A stretch of DNA of 64,000 nucleotides from Muribaculaceae bacterium Isolate-037 (Harlan) (GTDB lineage: Bacteria > Bacteroidota > Bacteroidia > Bacteroidales > Muribaculaceae), in NCBI GenBank assembly GCA_003762615.1, contig RIAZ01000001.1, forward strand, positions 62,001-126,000. Reading direction: 5' to 3'. The position numbers and the translations under genes are program-made. Under the pieces are notes generated by a model that saw only the letters and a program-made list of their open reading frames with translations, searched no databases and was not told the DNA's origin. Each line of letters starts with the position of its first letter. Positions within the stretch are counted from its first letter, which is position 1. Shown in pieces: positions 1-8,694 of the stretch.

Positions 1-1
1 C

Positions 2-1180
2 GAGAAAATAGTTAACGGAGAATCCTTCTACAATCCATTGACAAAAAGAATCCAGACAAAGAAATCCCTGCTGAAAGGGGATTGTGACCGCAGGGCCGAC
101 AGAATCAAGCAATGGATTGACAGGGAGGAAAAACGGATAAGCGGTTTCCCCGGCTACGACGGAGTGGAGCCATACCTCATGTATGCAAAGGATACTGTCG
201 ATATGATCCGCTCCAACAGCCCAAGCTATAGTATCCGCAAAATTAAGGAAACAAAGGAACCAACCCATAAAGAAAAAGATATGCCAAAGAAAAAGAAAGA
301 AAAAGCTCCCCAAGAGGAGCCGGCAAAGACCGTCAGGGCATCGTCCGACGGCGAAACCACGAAGGAGAAGAAAGGCGAATCGCAGTCAGCCGCACAAGGC
401 GAGGCTGCGGCAGAGCGAAAGCCCCGTGAGCCCCAGATGGTGACAGTCAACGGCGATAAGGTCACGCACGGCCACGCCTACCAAAGCAATGTAAACCCGC
501 AGGACTGGTATTTCACCGCCCGAATCAACGGCGAGCAGTTGAAGCCGCAGAAGATGGATCCCGCCGATGTAGCCGCCTACGACAAGAAAGAAATCACCGT
601 GCCGGAGCTAATGCAGCGTTACTACCCGACAAAGCTCATGCCGAGGGTACCCGAGGAGGCCTTCAAATATCCCAACGGACTTGCCGGGCCGTCCGGCCCC
701 ATCACGATAGACAAGTTCAACGTGTATAAGGAAACCGACGAAACACGCGCCGACTACGGCAGGTACAAGTTCTACGCTCAGGTGGGCGACAAGAAGATGT
801 CAACCCCCGCGTCGCGCGAAGACCTCAACGCCTACTTCGACCGCGTTATGACGCCCGGCCAGCTCGTAGAGCGCAATTTCGGCGAGCGTCTGCATCTGCC
901 TTCCCACTACGCGCAGTTCCGGCTCCCCGAAGGGATAGACCCCAAGGGTGTCCGCGTCGCCAAAGACCGCTCGGACGGCAGATGGCGCGTGTCGGCCGAC
1001 CTCGGCGAAGGACGCGGGCGCACGTCGAAGCAGGAAATCTCCTTCGACGACGGCTATTCGCTCTTCAAGGCCAAGAGCGCGACCCGCGAGCAGATAGCCG
1101 CCAAATATCTCGGACAGGAGATAACTGCAAAACTGGCCGCGCCGCTGTCAATGGAGAAGTCTGCCTCCATGAAAGTATAA
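2..1180 (+). CDS. Mobile-element hypothetical protein, 5' end outside the window
   Basis: The frame is open from base 2, so the gene begins upstream of the window. A TTG at 38 or ATG at 281 could start it, but the residues before the ATG look like protein. After ATG 281 comes a Lys/Glu/Pro-rich linker (about 80 residues). The rest is a folded domain containing ITVPELMQRYYPTKLMP and a C-terminal SFDDGYSLFKAKSATREQ stretch. I recognise this arrangement from uncharacterised proteins (DUF3945-like annotation) carried by Bacteroidales conjugative elements, but no reaction can be assigned. It is the first gene of a co-directional block that continues to 6084. No signal peptide is visible, so it is probably cytoplasmic. 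Codon use is GC-rich like the following genes. Confidence 0.7.
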   Translation, partial: EKIVNGESFYNPLTKRIQTKKSLLKGDCDRRADRIKQWIDREEKRISGFPGYDGVEPYLMYAKDTVDMIRSNSPSYSIRKIKETKEPTHKEKDMPKKKKEKAPQEEPAKTVRASSDGETTKEKKGESQSAAQGEAAAERKPREPQMVTVNGDKVTHGHAYQSNVNPQDWYFTARINGEQLKPQKMDPADVAAYDKKEITVPELMQRYYPTKLMPRVPEEAFKYPNGLAGPSGPITIDKFNVYKETDETRADYGRYKFYAQVGDKKMSTPASREDLNAYFDRVMTPGQLVERNFGERLHLPSHYAQFRLPEGIDPKGVRVAKDRSDGRWRVSADLGEGRGRTSKQEISFDDGYSLFKAKSATREQIAAKYLGQEITAKLAAPLSMEKSASMKV

Positions 1181-1215
1181 CACATCATATCACTTAACAG
1201 AATACCAATACCACA

Positions 1216-1443
1216 ATGGCAAGATTAGAATACGACGAGCTTGTGCAGCTCCTCCAGGACGGACAGATAGGACATCTCCGCTTCATGCTGGAGAGCGACA
1301 ACGCAGAGTCATACCTCGAATGGTGCGAACAGCATGGCATTGAGCCGTCCGACGAGTCGGCGGAGTTCTACTACGACGAAACCGAGATTGACATGATGGA
1401 GCGACAGCTCATAGACGACGAGAACTATGGCATCTGGAACTGA
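1216..1443 (+). CDS. Small acidic hypothetical protein of the mobile element
   Basis: A 75-residue, strongly acidic, soluble protein (MARLEYDELVQLLQDG start) with no catalytic motif that I can identify. It lies 35 bp after the preceding gene. Its last 17 bases overlap the start of the ArdC-like gene in another frame, which suggests translational coupling with it. The acidic composition fits a DNA-mimic or a partner of the antirestriction protein, but that is speculation. GC-rich codon use matches the element backbone. Confidence 0.65.
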   Translation: MARLEYDELVQLLQDGQIGHLRFMLESDNAESYLEWCEQHGIEPSDESAEFYYDETEIDMMERQLIDDENYGIWN

Positions 1444-2746
1444 CGGGTTCAACAGTTCCGGACAGCAGGCCCTCGACCGCTTCGCACAGATGATGATAGA
1501 GCGCATGGAGAGTATGAAGGCGTCGGACTGGCGGCAGGGATGGATCGGGGGCGCGTCCTCCGTCGGCCTGCCCCAGAACGTGACCGGGCGCAACTACTCC
1601 GGCTCAAACTCCTTCTTCCTCCAGCTACATTCGGCCATGAAGGGCTACGAGCTTCCGGTTTTCCTGACCTTCAAGCAGGCGCACAACTTCAAGGCGCACG
1701 TCCTCAAAGGCGAGAAGGCCTTTCCCGTAATATACTGGGATATGCTGGTGCGTGACAAGGACGGAAAGAAGATTAGTTCGGACGAGTACAGGGCCATGTC
1801 GCAGGAGGAACGGAAAAAACTTGACGTGATACCGTTCATCAAGGCGTTTCCGGTGTATAACCTCGACCAGACCAATTTCCGCGAGGCGCAGCCGGAGCGT
1901 ATGCAGAAGCTCCTCGACCGCTTCAAGGTGCCGGAGATACGCGACACGCAAGGGATGTACGCGCACTCCGCCCTCGACAACATGGTGGCGCAGCAGACTT
2001 GGCTCTGCCCCATACAGGCCGACCGCAAGGAGAAGGGGGCATACTATTCCCCATCGCGCGACATAGTGATGCTTCCGATGAAGGCGCAGTTCAACACCGG
2101 CACGACGCCGGAGGAGGTATATCGCGACGGCATGGAGTTCTATTCGACCATGCTCCACGAGATGGCCCACTCGACGATGACACCCGAAAGGCTCAACCGC
2201 GAGGCGGGGGCGAAGTTCGGCGACCCGAAATATGCCAAGGAAGAGCTTGTGGCGGAGCTTACCGCCGCGATGATCTCCCACTCGATGGGATTCGACACGA
2301 GCGTCACCGACAATTCGGCCGCCTATCTCGATTCCTGGATTACGGTGCTGAAGCAGGAACCGAAATTCATAGTGTCGGTGATGGCCGATGTCAACAAGGC
2401 TTCGGAAATGATACTCGACAGGGTGGACGCACAGCGTCTTGCCCTGGGCGAGCAGCCATATCTCGCGAAGAATGACCCGTGGGTGCCTCCGTTGGAGGAC
2501 GAGATATGCCCTTTCAAGAACGCCTCCATAGTGAAGACCCGCTCCGGCGATTTCGCCATACGCGCCTCCTACAACGGCGTCGATCTCGGAATGAAACCGA
2601 TTGAGCGGTCAACAGCCCGTATGTATTTCCAACTCACGGACGAGCGCGAGAAGCACGCATTTCTCGGCAGCACCATCCGCAAGCACTACGGGTCGGAGAT
2701 TGCCGGCATAGAACGCAAGGCGTCCAAATCACTGTCAATCGCATAA
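1427..2746 (+). CDS. ArdC-like antirestriction protein with zincin metallopeptidase domain
   Basis: The 439-residue protein has the ArdC layout: an N-terminal ssDNA-binding-type domain (about 15-160, with NVTGRNYSGSN and the KGEKAFPVIYW segment) and a C-terminal zincin-like domain. The zinc site HEMAH is at 244-248 and a downstream acidic helix (KEELVAELTAA, about 271-281) supplies the third ligand. In plasmids such as pSA, ArdC protects incoming DNA from host restriction and binds ssDNA. The same role in establishing this element after transfer is inferred. About 100 further residues at the C-terminus are not explained by the family. The start overlaps the small gene upstream, and the toprim gene follows after 4 bp, so they are probably one operon. 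Confidence 0.85.
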   Translation: MASGTDGFNSSGQQALDRFAQMMIERMESMKASDWRQGWIGGASSVGLPQNVTGRNYSGSNSFFLQLHSAMKGYELPVFLTFKQAHNFKAHVLKGEKAFPVIYWDMLVRDKDGKKISSDEYRAMSQEERKKLDVIPFIKAFPVYNLDQTNFREAQPERMQKLLDRFKVPEIRDTQGMYAHSALDNMVAQQTWLCPIQADRKEKGAYYSPSRDIVMLPMKAQFNTGTTPEEVYRDGMEFYSTMLHEMAHSTMTPERLNREAGAKFGDPKYAKEELVAELTAAMISHSMGFDTSVTDNSAAYLDSWITVLKQEPKFIVSVMADVNKASEMILDRVDAQRLALGEQPYLAKNDPWVPPLEDEICPFKNASIVKTRSGDFAIRASYNGVDLGMKPIERSTARMYFQLTDEREKHAFLGSTIRKHYGSEIAGIERKASKSLSIA

Positions 2747-2750
2747 TCCT

Positions 2751-3941
2751 ATGGCACCGGGTGACTACAGAATAGATTTCAAGGCGTTGAAGGCGCGTGT
2801 CGGCATCGATGACGTGGCCTATTCGCTGGGCTACCGCCTCGACCGCAAGGCCGGGGTCGGACGCTACATAGAGCTTGTGCTGGGCGAGGGCAAGGATAAA
2901 CGCGATACGATAATTGTAAGCAACCGCCGTGACAAGGCTTCGCAGACATTCTTCCGGCGCGACGGCTCCAAGGGTGACGTGGTGAGCTTCATACGCGAGA
3001 ATCTCAACTCATTCAACGCCTCCGGGCAGAATGAGTGGCAGCGCATAGCCAAGGTTATGGCGCAGTTCGCCAATATGCCTGAACCTGACTACGGCAGGGA
3101 GCGCGACTATGTGAGGGCCGCGTCGGCACCGCAGGTGTTCGACTCGAAGCGTTACAGCGTCCGTCCGATAGACCCCGACCGGATTCCATGCCTCTTCTCG
3201 CAGCGCGGCCTCTCGGCTGATACGGTTAAGGCACTTTCTCCCTTTATCTACCTCGTTTCAGACCGCCGCAACGAGAATTTCAACGGCTTCAATATCGGCT
3301 TTCCCTATACTGCCGCCGACAGCGACAAGATAAGGGGCTATGAAATCCGGGGTATGGGCGGCTACAAGTCCAAGGCGGCTGGCACCGACTCTTCCACCGC
3401 CGCATGGGTGGCCGACCTCTCGCACGGCAGGAACGGGCTTGTGCGCCATGTGTTCTTCTGTGAATCGGCCTTCGACGCTATGGCCTTCTTTCAGATGAAC
3501 CGCACACGGCTGGGCGAGGACATCGCCCTTGTGTCGCTCGGCGGCACTTTCTCCGACCGTCAGGTGCAGGGGGTGATGGAGCGTTTTCCCAACGCACGGG
3601 CGTATGACTGCTTCGACAACGACCTTGCCGGGCGTGTCAACGGCCTGCGCCTCATGGCACTGGTGGAGGATATTCCGCTGAAAATCACCAAGACCGACTC
3701 CGGGCTTATGGTGGAGGCGAAAGGAAAGAACTTCGATGTGTCACCTGAACGCTCCATATACACGCAGGTGGGCACCCATATCCCGGTGCGCTACCGTATG
3801 GGGCAGTGGCAGCCTCCAAAGGATTTCAAGGACTGGAACGACTGTCTTTTAGGCAGACGCACCGAGCCTAAGATAATGCCTACCAAGCATGAACGTGACG
3901 ATAACCTTGCCGAAAGACGCAATTCCGGCATTAAAATGTGA
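2751..3941 (+). CDS. Toprim-domain, primase-like protein of the mobile element
   Basis: The 396-residue protein has an N-terminal region (1-130) resembling the DUF3991/zinc-less part of mobilisation primases and a toprim domain near 225-310. The toprim signatures are visible: the catalytic Glu in FFCESAFDAMAFF (E238) and the metal-binding DxD in YDCFDNDLAG (D289, D291). It probably acts on DNA during replication or transfer of the element, for example primer synthesis on the transferred strand. No CHC2 zinc finger or helicase domain is present, so it is shorter than a bacterial DnaG. It starts 4 bp after the ArdC-like gene. The alternative is a non-primase toprim nuclease. Confidence 0.75.
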   Translation: MAPGDYRIDFKALKARVGIDDVAYSLGYRLDRKAGVGRYIELVLGEGKDKRDTIIVSNRRDKASQTFFRRDGSKGDVVSFIRENLNSFNASGQNEWQRIAKVMAQFANMPEPDYGRERDYVRAASAPQVFDSKRYSVRPIDPDRIPCLFSQRGLSADTVKALSPFIYLVSDRRNENFNGFNIGFPYTAADSDKIRGYEIRGMGGYKSKAAGTDSSTAAWVADLSHGRNGLVRHVFFCESAFDAMAFFQMNRTRLGEDIALVSLGGTFSDRQVQGVMERFPNARAYDCFDNDLAGRVNGLRLMALVEDIPLKITKTDSGLMVEAKGKNFDVSPERSIYTQVGTHIPVRYRMGQWQPPKDFKDWNDCLLGRRTEPKIMPTKHERDDNLAERRNSGIKM

Positions 3942-3948
3942 CTGACCG

Positions 3949-4704
3949 ATGAAGATAACGACAATATTACAGCCATATAAGGTCGGGATTCCGGCGTTGC
4001 TCGCTTTCTCCCTCCTGTCGGTTCCGGGAGCGCAGATAACGGCGCAGCAGACCGACCCTACGCTCACGGCGGCGGTGATAGCGCAGACCGCCGAGCTGAA
4101 AAGCATACACAAGAAGCGCAAGACCACCCAGGAGCGGATAATAGCTGCCGAGGCAGCCGTGACAGTGGCCCTCGACCGGGTTCACTCCGTGGAAAACAAG
4201 ATGCTGGAGTATCTTTCCAACGCCCAGGGCGCGATGCAGAACCTTTATCAGATAAAGCGCGCGGGCGAACTGGTGCTGACGGAGATCCCCAAAAACTGCG
4301 ACCTGCTGAGAAAATCGGTGCCGGGACACCTCAAAGGCACGGCGATAGCCCTGCTGGTGTCGGACGAGCTGACCGACGCGGCGACCCAGATGGCTGCTCT
4401 ATATCCCTTTATGAAACAGCTTGTGACCTCCGGGAGCTACACTGTGACCGGAGCCGACGACAGCAAGGAAAAACACAAGGTCAACCTGCTCAACTCCGCC
4501 GAGCGGTACTATATCGCCAACGAGGTCGTTACGCGCCTCGAAACGATAAACACCGACCTGTGGCTGCTGGCATGGCAGGTGCGCACGCTCTCATGGAACG
4601 ACCTTTGGTTTTCTCTCGACCCGGACGGCTGGGCCTCGGTGATGTCGGGAAAGGCTATCGCCGAAAATCTTGTGTGGGAGTGGAACACCATCAAATACAG
4701 ATAA
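3949..4704 (+). CDS. Secreted coiled-coil protein, conjugation-associated
   Basis: A 251-residue protein. Residues 1-32 read as a signal peptide (hydrophobic IPALLAFSLLSVPGA ending at an AQ site), so the product should be periplasmic. Residues 38-100 are rich in heptad-like helices (TAELKSIHKKRKTTQERIIAAEA) and the C-terminus contains Trp-rich helices (WLLAWQVRTLSWNDLWFSLD). The layout is like the VirB5/TrbJ-type or TraI-type periplasmic proteins of Bacteroidetes conjugation operons, but there is no diagnostic motif. It begins 8 bp after the toprim gene and is followed by a zinc-ribbon gene. An element transfer or mating-pore role is inferred from context only. Confidence 0.6.
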   Translation: MKITTILQPYKVGIPALLAFSLLSVPGAQITAQQTDPTLTAAVIAQTAELKSIHKKRKTTQERIIAAEAAVTVALDRVHSVENKMLEYLSNAQGAMQNLYQIKRAGELVLTEIPKNCDLLRKSVPGHLKGTAIALLVSDELTDAATQMAALYPFMKQLVTSGSYTVTGADDSKEKHKVNLLNSAERYYIANEVVTRLETINTDLWLLAWQVRTLSWNDLWFSLDPDGWASVMSGKAIAENLVWEWNTIKYR

Positions 4705-4746
4705 CGAGAATACAGTTGAAGACAATCAAATTTTTTACATTTCAAT

Positions 4747-5292
4747 ATGGATAACGAAACAAAGATTATCGGCCGCTGCCCGGTGTGCGGCGGCAACGTG
4801 GTAAAGACCTGCAAGGGCTACCGCTGCGAGAACAATACCGGGGAGGACGGCAAGTGCGGCCTCTTCATCAACGGTGTGATCGGCAACCGCAAGATGTCCG
4901 ATGACGAGATTGCGAAACTGCTTGAGAAGCGGAGCATATTGCTCGACGGCTTCGCCACCAAGGAGTGGAAGGCTTTTCCAACGGTGCTTGTCATGGGTGA
5001 CGACGGGGTTATATCAATGGAGTCTATTGTGGCGCGTTGCCCCCGGTGCGGCGGAGAGATCCGTGTCGGAGCAAAGGCGTTCAACTGCTCCAACTACCGT
5101 CAGGAGGGGAATCCCTGCGATTTCGTGATATGGCGCAACATAGGCGGCCACCTGATGACGCTCGACGACGTGCGCGAGATATGCGCCGACGGCGTTACAT
5201 CACGCGAGATAGAGATGTATGGCGAGAACGGCGCGATATACCGCCGCAAGCTCGGCCTATCACCCGACAAGACAAAGGTTATCAAGGTATGA
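4747..5292 (+). CDS. Two-repeat zinc-ribbon protein related to topoisomerase C-terminal repeats
   Basis: The 181-residue protein contains two tandem copies of the same unit. The first (about 7-60) has CPVCGG...CKGYRC...CGLFI and the second (about 97-150) has CPRCGG...KAFNC...CDFVIWR. Each provides a four-cysteine zinc site followed by a helix with MSDDEIAKLL or MTLDDVREIC. This is the repeat seen at the C-terminus of type IA topoisomerases of mobile elements, where it binds ssDNA. Here it stands alone without a toprim or catalytic Tyr domain, so a ssDNA-binding accessory role is likely. Its TGA overlaps the ATG of the next gene (ATGA at 5289-5292). Confidence 0.7.
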   Translation: MDNETKIIGRCPVCGGNVVKTCKGYRCENNTGEDGKCGLFINGVIGNRKMSDDEIAKLLEKRSILLDGFATKEWKAFPTVLVMGDDGVISMESIVARCPRCGGEIRVGAKAFNCSNYRQEGNPCDFVIWRNIGGHLMTLDDVREICADGVTSREIEMYGENGAIYRRKLGLSPDKTKVIKV

Positions 5293-5828
5293 GGCCGGGA
5301 ACGAAACTCGCAATAATGCTCGCCTCCGGCGCGTTGGTCTGGGGGATTATAGCGATGGCCGTGTGCTGGCGCGAGAAGCCGCAGAAGCGGGCCGTAAGAG
5401 TGGCGCAGACCGCCCTCCATGCCTCGGTTGACAATCCTGAATCGGTGAAGGTGATTGCCGTCAGCGATCCGGACAGCGTTTTCGGACGCTGCTACATCGA
5501 CGACGAGGAAAAGATGGCGATAGCCGTGTCTATGATGAAGGTAAACGAGAGGGTGATGTCGCAGACCGACAACCTCGGCAGCATGGACTTTGACAATCCC
5601 GCCCTCCGGGAGCTTGTCGAGAGGCAGATGTCCTCTATGTCGGCCATGCGCTCCCTTATGTCGTTGGAAGGCCCGGACGCTCCCCGAAAGCCGTTCAGCG
5701 GCTGGAAGGTCAAGATAGAGTACGAGGCCGTATCGGAAAGCGGCACTCCCTACCGCTCGGAATACTGGTTTATCACCGACCGCGACGCGCAGTGCGTGGT
5801 AAGCTCTTTCGAGATACCGTTGCTGTAA
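5289..5828 (+). CDS. Membrane-anchored hypothetical protein
   Basis: The ATG at 5289 overlaps the preceding stop by 4 bases. This start gives a sensible N-terminus (MRPGTKLAIMLASGALVWG, a transmembrane anchor at about 7-28), whereas longer frames upstream do not. The 179-residue product has one membrane helix, then an external or periplasmic domain of about 150 residues with DNPESVKVIAVSDPDSVFGR, a Met-rich stretch (about 95-125) and a C-terminal beta-rich part with YRSEYWFITDRD. No family is recognised. Tight coupling to the zinc-ribbon gene suggests it belongs to the element's maintenance or transfer block. Confidence 0.65.
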   Translation: MRPGTKLAIMLASGALVWGIIAMAVCWREKPQKRAVRVAQTALHASVDNPESVKVIAVSDPDSVFGRCYIDDEEKMAIAVSMMKVNERVMSQTDNLGSMDFDNPALRELVERQMSSMSAMRSLMSLEGPDAPRKPFSGWKVKIEYEAVSESGTPYRSEYWFITDRDAQCVVSSFEIPLL

Positions 5829-5892
5829 ACAATATTCATCATTCAACCAACCCGTAAACACGATTATATCAACTCCAAAACAACTAACGCTT

Positions 5893-6084
5893 ATGAAGGA
5901 TCTTCTTAATCAAATCGAAACTCTCACCACCTCGTTTATGAAGGACGCCTCGTCGCAGCTTGACAAGGGTAACAAGGCGGCGGGGCTTCGCGCCCGTCGC
6001 GCCTCCCTGGAGCTGGAGCCGCTGCTAAAGCGGTTCCGCAAACTGTCACTGGCGGCTGCAGCCTCCGGCAAAAGACAAGATTAG
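5893..6084 (+). CDS. Histone H1-like DNA-binding protein
   Basis: A 63-residue basic helical protein (MKDLLNQIETLTTSFMKDA, then DKGNKAAGLRARRASLELEPLLKRFRKLS). This matches the short Bacteroidetes histone H1/Hc1-like family with its KGNKAAGxRARKASLE signature. Such proteins bind DNA non-specifically through a Lys/Arg-rich face. A copy on a mobile element may act as a stealth nucleoid protein or help package transferred DNA, which is inference. It stands 64 bp after the previous gene and is the last gene before the structured leader of the ParB-like gene. Confidence 0.75.
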   Translation: MKDLLNQIETLTTSFMKDASSQLDKGNKAAGLRARRASLELEPLLKRFRKLSLAAAASGKRQD

Positions 6085-6240
6085 CATCAGGATGTTCTGG
6101 CAGGGACATTCATTATCCACTCATTATTGCGGCTTCCATTTTACTGCCATTCCAAATAATAGGACAATTTCTTTGCTATCCGGGAATCTCTGTGCGCGAG
6201 CATGGGGATTCTCTCTTCTGTCGGCCCGTGGCTCTCGCGC

Positions 6241-6508
6241 CCGTGTATTTTTCGTTACAAAGTTACGGCTGGCGGTGACGGCGGCAAGCGACCGCCTTCG
6301 GCTTGCCTGCGTGAAAAAATCCGGCAGCCTTCCGCGATTTGTGCCAAATCGGGTATTCCGTATTTTTTCGCTTGCCACGCTTGCCTTGCGCCCCCTGTGC
6401 CCTCCGTCCTGATTGTATCGAAAAAATCACCCGGACGCGAGAAGCCGCAAGGCTTCAGACAAAAGGGAAAAAACAAACATTTCTCAAACATCTAAAACCC
6501 TTTTAATT
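6241..6508 (+). promoter_or_regulatory. Structured leader, copy 1 (upstream of the ParB-like gene)
   Basis: This is a non-coding 5' region sharing blocks with those at 15641 and 17361. A hairpin (GATTTG/CAAATC, stem 6335-6341 with 6345-6351, loop TGC) sits directly before GGGTATTCCG. A second hairpin, GAAGCC-GCAA-GGCTTC (6441-6456, a GNRA loop), is followed after 4 nt by AAAAGGGAAAAAA (6461-6473) and then the ATG at 6509. A further stem, GGCAAGC/GCTTGCC, lies at about 6282-6306. The two main stems are present in all three copies with different sequences. The function is unknown; a cis-regulatory RNA of the element is inferred. Confidence 0.65.
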
Positions 6509-8389
6509 ATGGAAGCAGCAAACCATACCAACGCCAACAACGCAGTAAACGTGACCACAATCGCCCTCTCGCTCATTCAGCCGAGTGGCTTCAACCCCCG
6601 AAAGAGTTTCGACGAGCAGGCTCTTACCGAACTTGCCGATTCTATCCGTCAGCACGGGGTGATACAGCCTGTAGGGTTGCGCCCCATACCCGGCACCGAC
6701 CGATACGAGATAGTGTTCGGCGAAAGGCGTTACCGCGCCTCGCTCATAGCCGAGCAGACGGGAATCCCGGCAGAGATATATGACAACCTTTCCGACAAGG
6801 AGGCGGAGGAAATGGCGATTACCGAGAATCTGCAACGGCAGGACATCGCCCCTATGGAGGAAGCCTCGGCTTTCCGTCGCCTCATAGAGAGCGGACGCTA
6901 CGACGCGCAGTCACTCGCCGTGCAGGTAGGCAAGAGCGTGGCCTATATCCGCACCCGAATGAAACTTACGACCCTCATACCCGAAATAGCCTCATTGCTT
7001 GACACGGACGACATCACCGTCAGCGTGGCCTCCGAGATATGCCGTTACGGCGAGGACATCCAGCGTGAGGTTTACGAAAAGCACCTCAAAGACGGTCTGC
7101 CGTACAATAGTTGGCGTGGCATGAACGCCTCTAAGGTGGCGCAGATGATAGAGCGCGACTTCACAACCGAGCTTTGCCGTTACAGCTTCGACAAATCAGC
7201 GTGTGCCTCATGCCCCCACAACACCTGCAATCTGCTCCTTTTCGTGGAAGAGGGCTACGAGGGAAAATGCGCAAAATCCTCATGCCTCAAAGAGAAGCAC
7301 ACCGCATACCTCGCCGAAAAGGCAGTATCCATGCTTGCCGAATACCCCGAAGCCAACCTCTGCCAATACCAATACGACACCAACGAGGCGGTTGCCTCGC
7401 GCCTTGCCGAAATGGGCTACGAGATAGAGACCGTAAGCGATTATCCCAAACGCTTCCCGACCGAACCCGACGCACCGCAGAGGGAGGAAGATGATACCGA
7501 CGAGGAATACGCGGATATGGTGCAGGACTATCAAGAGGAAATGCAGGAGTATTACACTGAACGTGCCGAACTGCTCTCAAAGAGCGAGGCAGGAGAAATA
7601 ACCCTCTATATATGGGTTGGGCGCAATGACGTGACCCTCGGCTACAAGGCTGTGCCCGTAAAACAGCGCGAGGACGGCAGTGCCTCCACCGCGATAATAG
7701 CCGACTTGAAGGCAAAGGATATGCGTAACAAGGAGATAGCCGTTGAGCATACAATCGCCGACACAAAGGAGCAAATCAAAAAGGTTGACATCACCGAGGC
7801 GAAATTCTCCAACGAGGAAGACAAGATGATATATTTCTTCCTGCTCTCATCGCTTCGCAGGGAGCATTACGAGGCCGTGGGTCTGACCGACCGTGACCCA
7901 TACAAGGCTCTCGACGACATGGAGAAAATGGCAATCATCGCCAAACTCAACGCCAAGACCAAGGCGATTATCCGCAGGGATTTCCTTATCGCCAATTTCC
8001 AAGGCGCATACCGCACCAACGCAATATCCGGCCTCCTTTTCGCTTTCGCCAAGAAGCACATGCCGGACGAGTTCGCGGCAATCGAGAGCCAATACAACGA
8101 GATATACGAGAAGCGTCACAAACGCCTTGAAGAGCGCATAGCGCAACTCAGACCTACCGACTTGCCGGAGGCTGAACCCGAGGCTCCCGAAACTGCCGAA
8201 ACGCCCGAAGCCGACGAGCCGGAGGAAGCCGTGACCGACCCTGCCGAGGAAATTGCGGCTGAACCTGCCGATAAAGCACCCGAAGAAACCACCGAAGAAA
8301 CCACCGAAGAAGCCGAGGTCATTCAACCCGACCCTGCCGAGGACGCACCGCAGGGAACTGACAACGACACCGAAGAAGCTGCCGCCTAA
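6509..8389 (+). CDS. ParB/Spo0J-family protein with cysteine cluster and acidic tail
   Basis: The start is the ATG at 6509, just after the conserved leader. The frame stays open upstream to 6413, but that part is leader sequence. The 626-residue protein has the ParB N-terminal CTPase-type domain (about 17-125) with GERRYRAS at 71-78 and ENLQRQDIAPMEEA at 107-119, then an HTH region (about 130-165). A cysteine group follows (C223, C232, C235, C240, C254, C259), then an acidic Glu/Pro/Ala-rich tail after about 540. ParB proteins slide on DNA from parS sites. Here it could segregate the element or regulate its genes. There is no ParA neighbour in the window, and it is longer than a classic ParB (about 300 residues). 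A strong terminator follows. Confidence 0.85.
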   Translation: MEAANHTNANNAVNVTTIALSLIQPSGFNPRKSFDEQALTELADSIRQHGVIQPVGLRPIPGTDRYEIVFGERRYRASLIAEQTGIPAEIYDNLSDKEAEEMAITENLQRQDIAPMEEASAFRRLIESGRYDAQSLAVQVGKSVAYIRTRMKLTTLIPEIASLLDTDDITVSVASEICRYGEDIQREVYEKHLKDGLPYNSWRGMNASKVAQMIERDFTTELCRYSFDKSACASCPHNTCNLLLFVEEGYEGKCAKSSCLKEKHTAYLAEKAVSMLAEYPEANLCQYQYDTNEAVASRLAEMGYEIETVSDYPKRFPTEPDAPQREEDDTDEEYADMVQDYQEEMQEYYTERAELLSKSEAGEITLYIWVGRNDVTLGYKAVPVKQREDGSASTAIIADLKAKDMRNKEIAVEHTIADTKEQIKKVDITEAKFSNEEDKMIYFFLLSSLRREHYEAVGLTDRDPYKALDDMEKMAIIAKLNAKTKAIIRRDFLIANFQGAYRTNAISGLLFAFAKKHMPDEFAAIESQYNEIYEKRHKRLEERIAQLRPTDLPEAEPEAPETAETPEADEPEEAVTDPAEEIAAEPADKAPEETTEETTEEAEVIQPDPAEDAPQGTDNDTEEAAA

Positions 8390-8406
8390 GCGATAGGCAA
8401 ATGTTT

Positions 8407-8450
8407 GAGCAAGCCACCCCAAACCGAATGGTGCGGGGTGGCTTTTGCTC
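8407..8450 (+). terminator. Rho-independent terminator after the ParB-like gene
   Basis: A stem of ten perfect pairs, AAGCCACCCC (8411-8420) with GGGGTGGCTT (8435-8444), is extended by GAGC/GCTC and followed by a short T run. It is 22 bp past the ParB-like stop. The rest of the gap to 8694 holds no gene or clear signal. Confidence 0.8.
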
Positions 8451-8694
8451 GTACCCGACCAAAAGCCGCCGGTTTTGGAAACCTGTCAGCCAGACTGATT
8501 TGGAAAATTGTTTATCAAATAAGCCCCATAGGATATTACATATAATCAGGATGTCGGGGAAGACTGCTACTAATTGACAGATTTCTGTATCTGAAAAACG
8601 AGGGAGACTATTTTAATTAGTGAATAACATTCATTGCTGACCAATTTAGTAAAACAAGATAATAGGTTTGTGAATACCTATATTATATATGGAC

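Noticed and set aside
1625..2281. A long minus-strand frame inside the ArdC-like gene
   Set aside because: Antisense shadow of GC-rich codons, His/Leu/Arg-rich and without any motif.
5037..5288. A long frame joined to the membrane-anchored protein gene
   Set aside because: It overlaps the zinc-ribbon gene in another frame and its residues are basic shadow sequence. ATG 5289 gives a membrane anchor and an ATGA overlap.
6413..6508. An upstream extension of the ParB-like protein in the same frame
   Set aside because: This stretch contains the conserved leader hairpin and A-rich block shared with two other genes. The family N-terminus fits ATG 6509.
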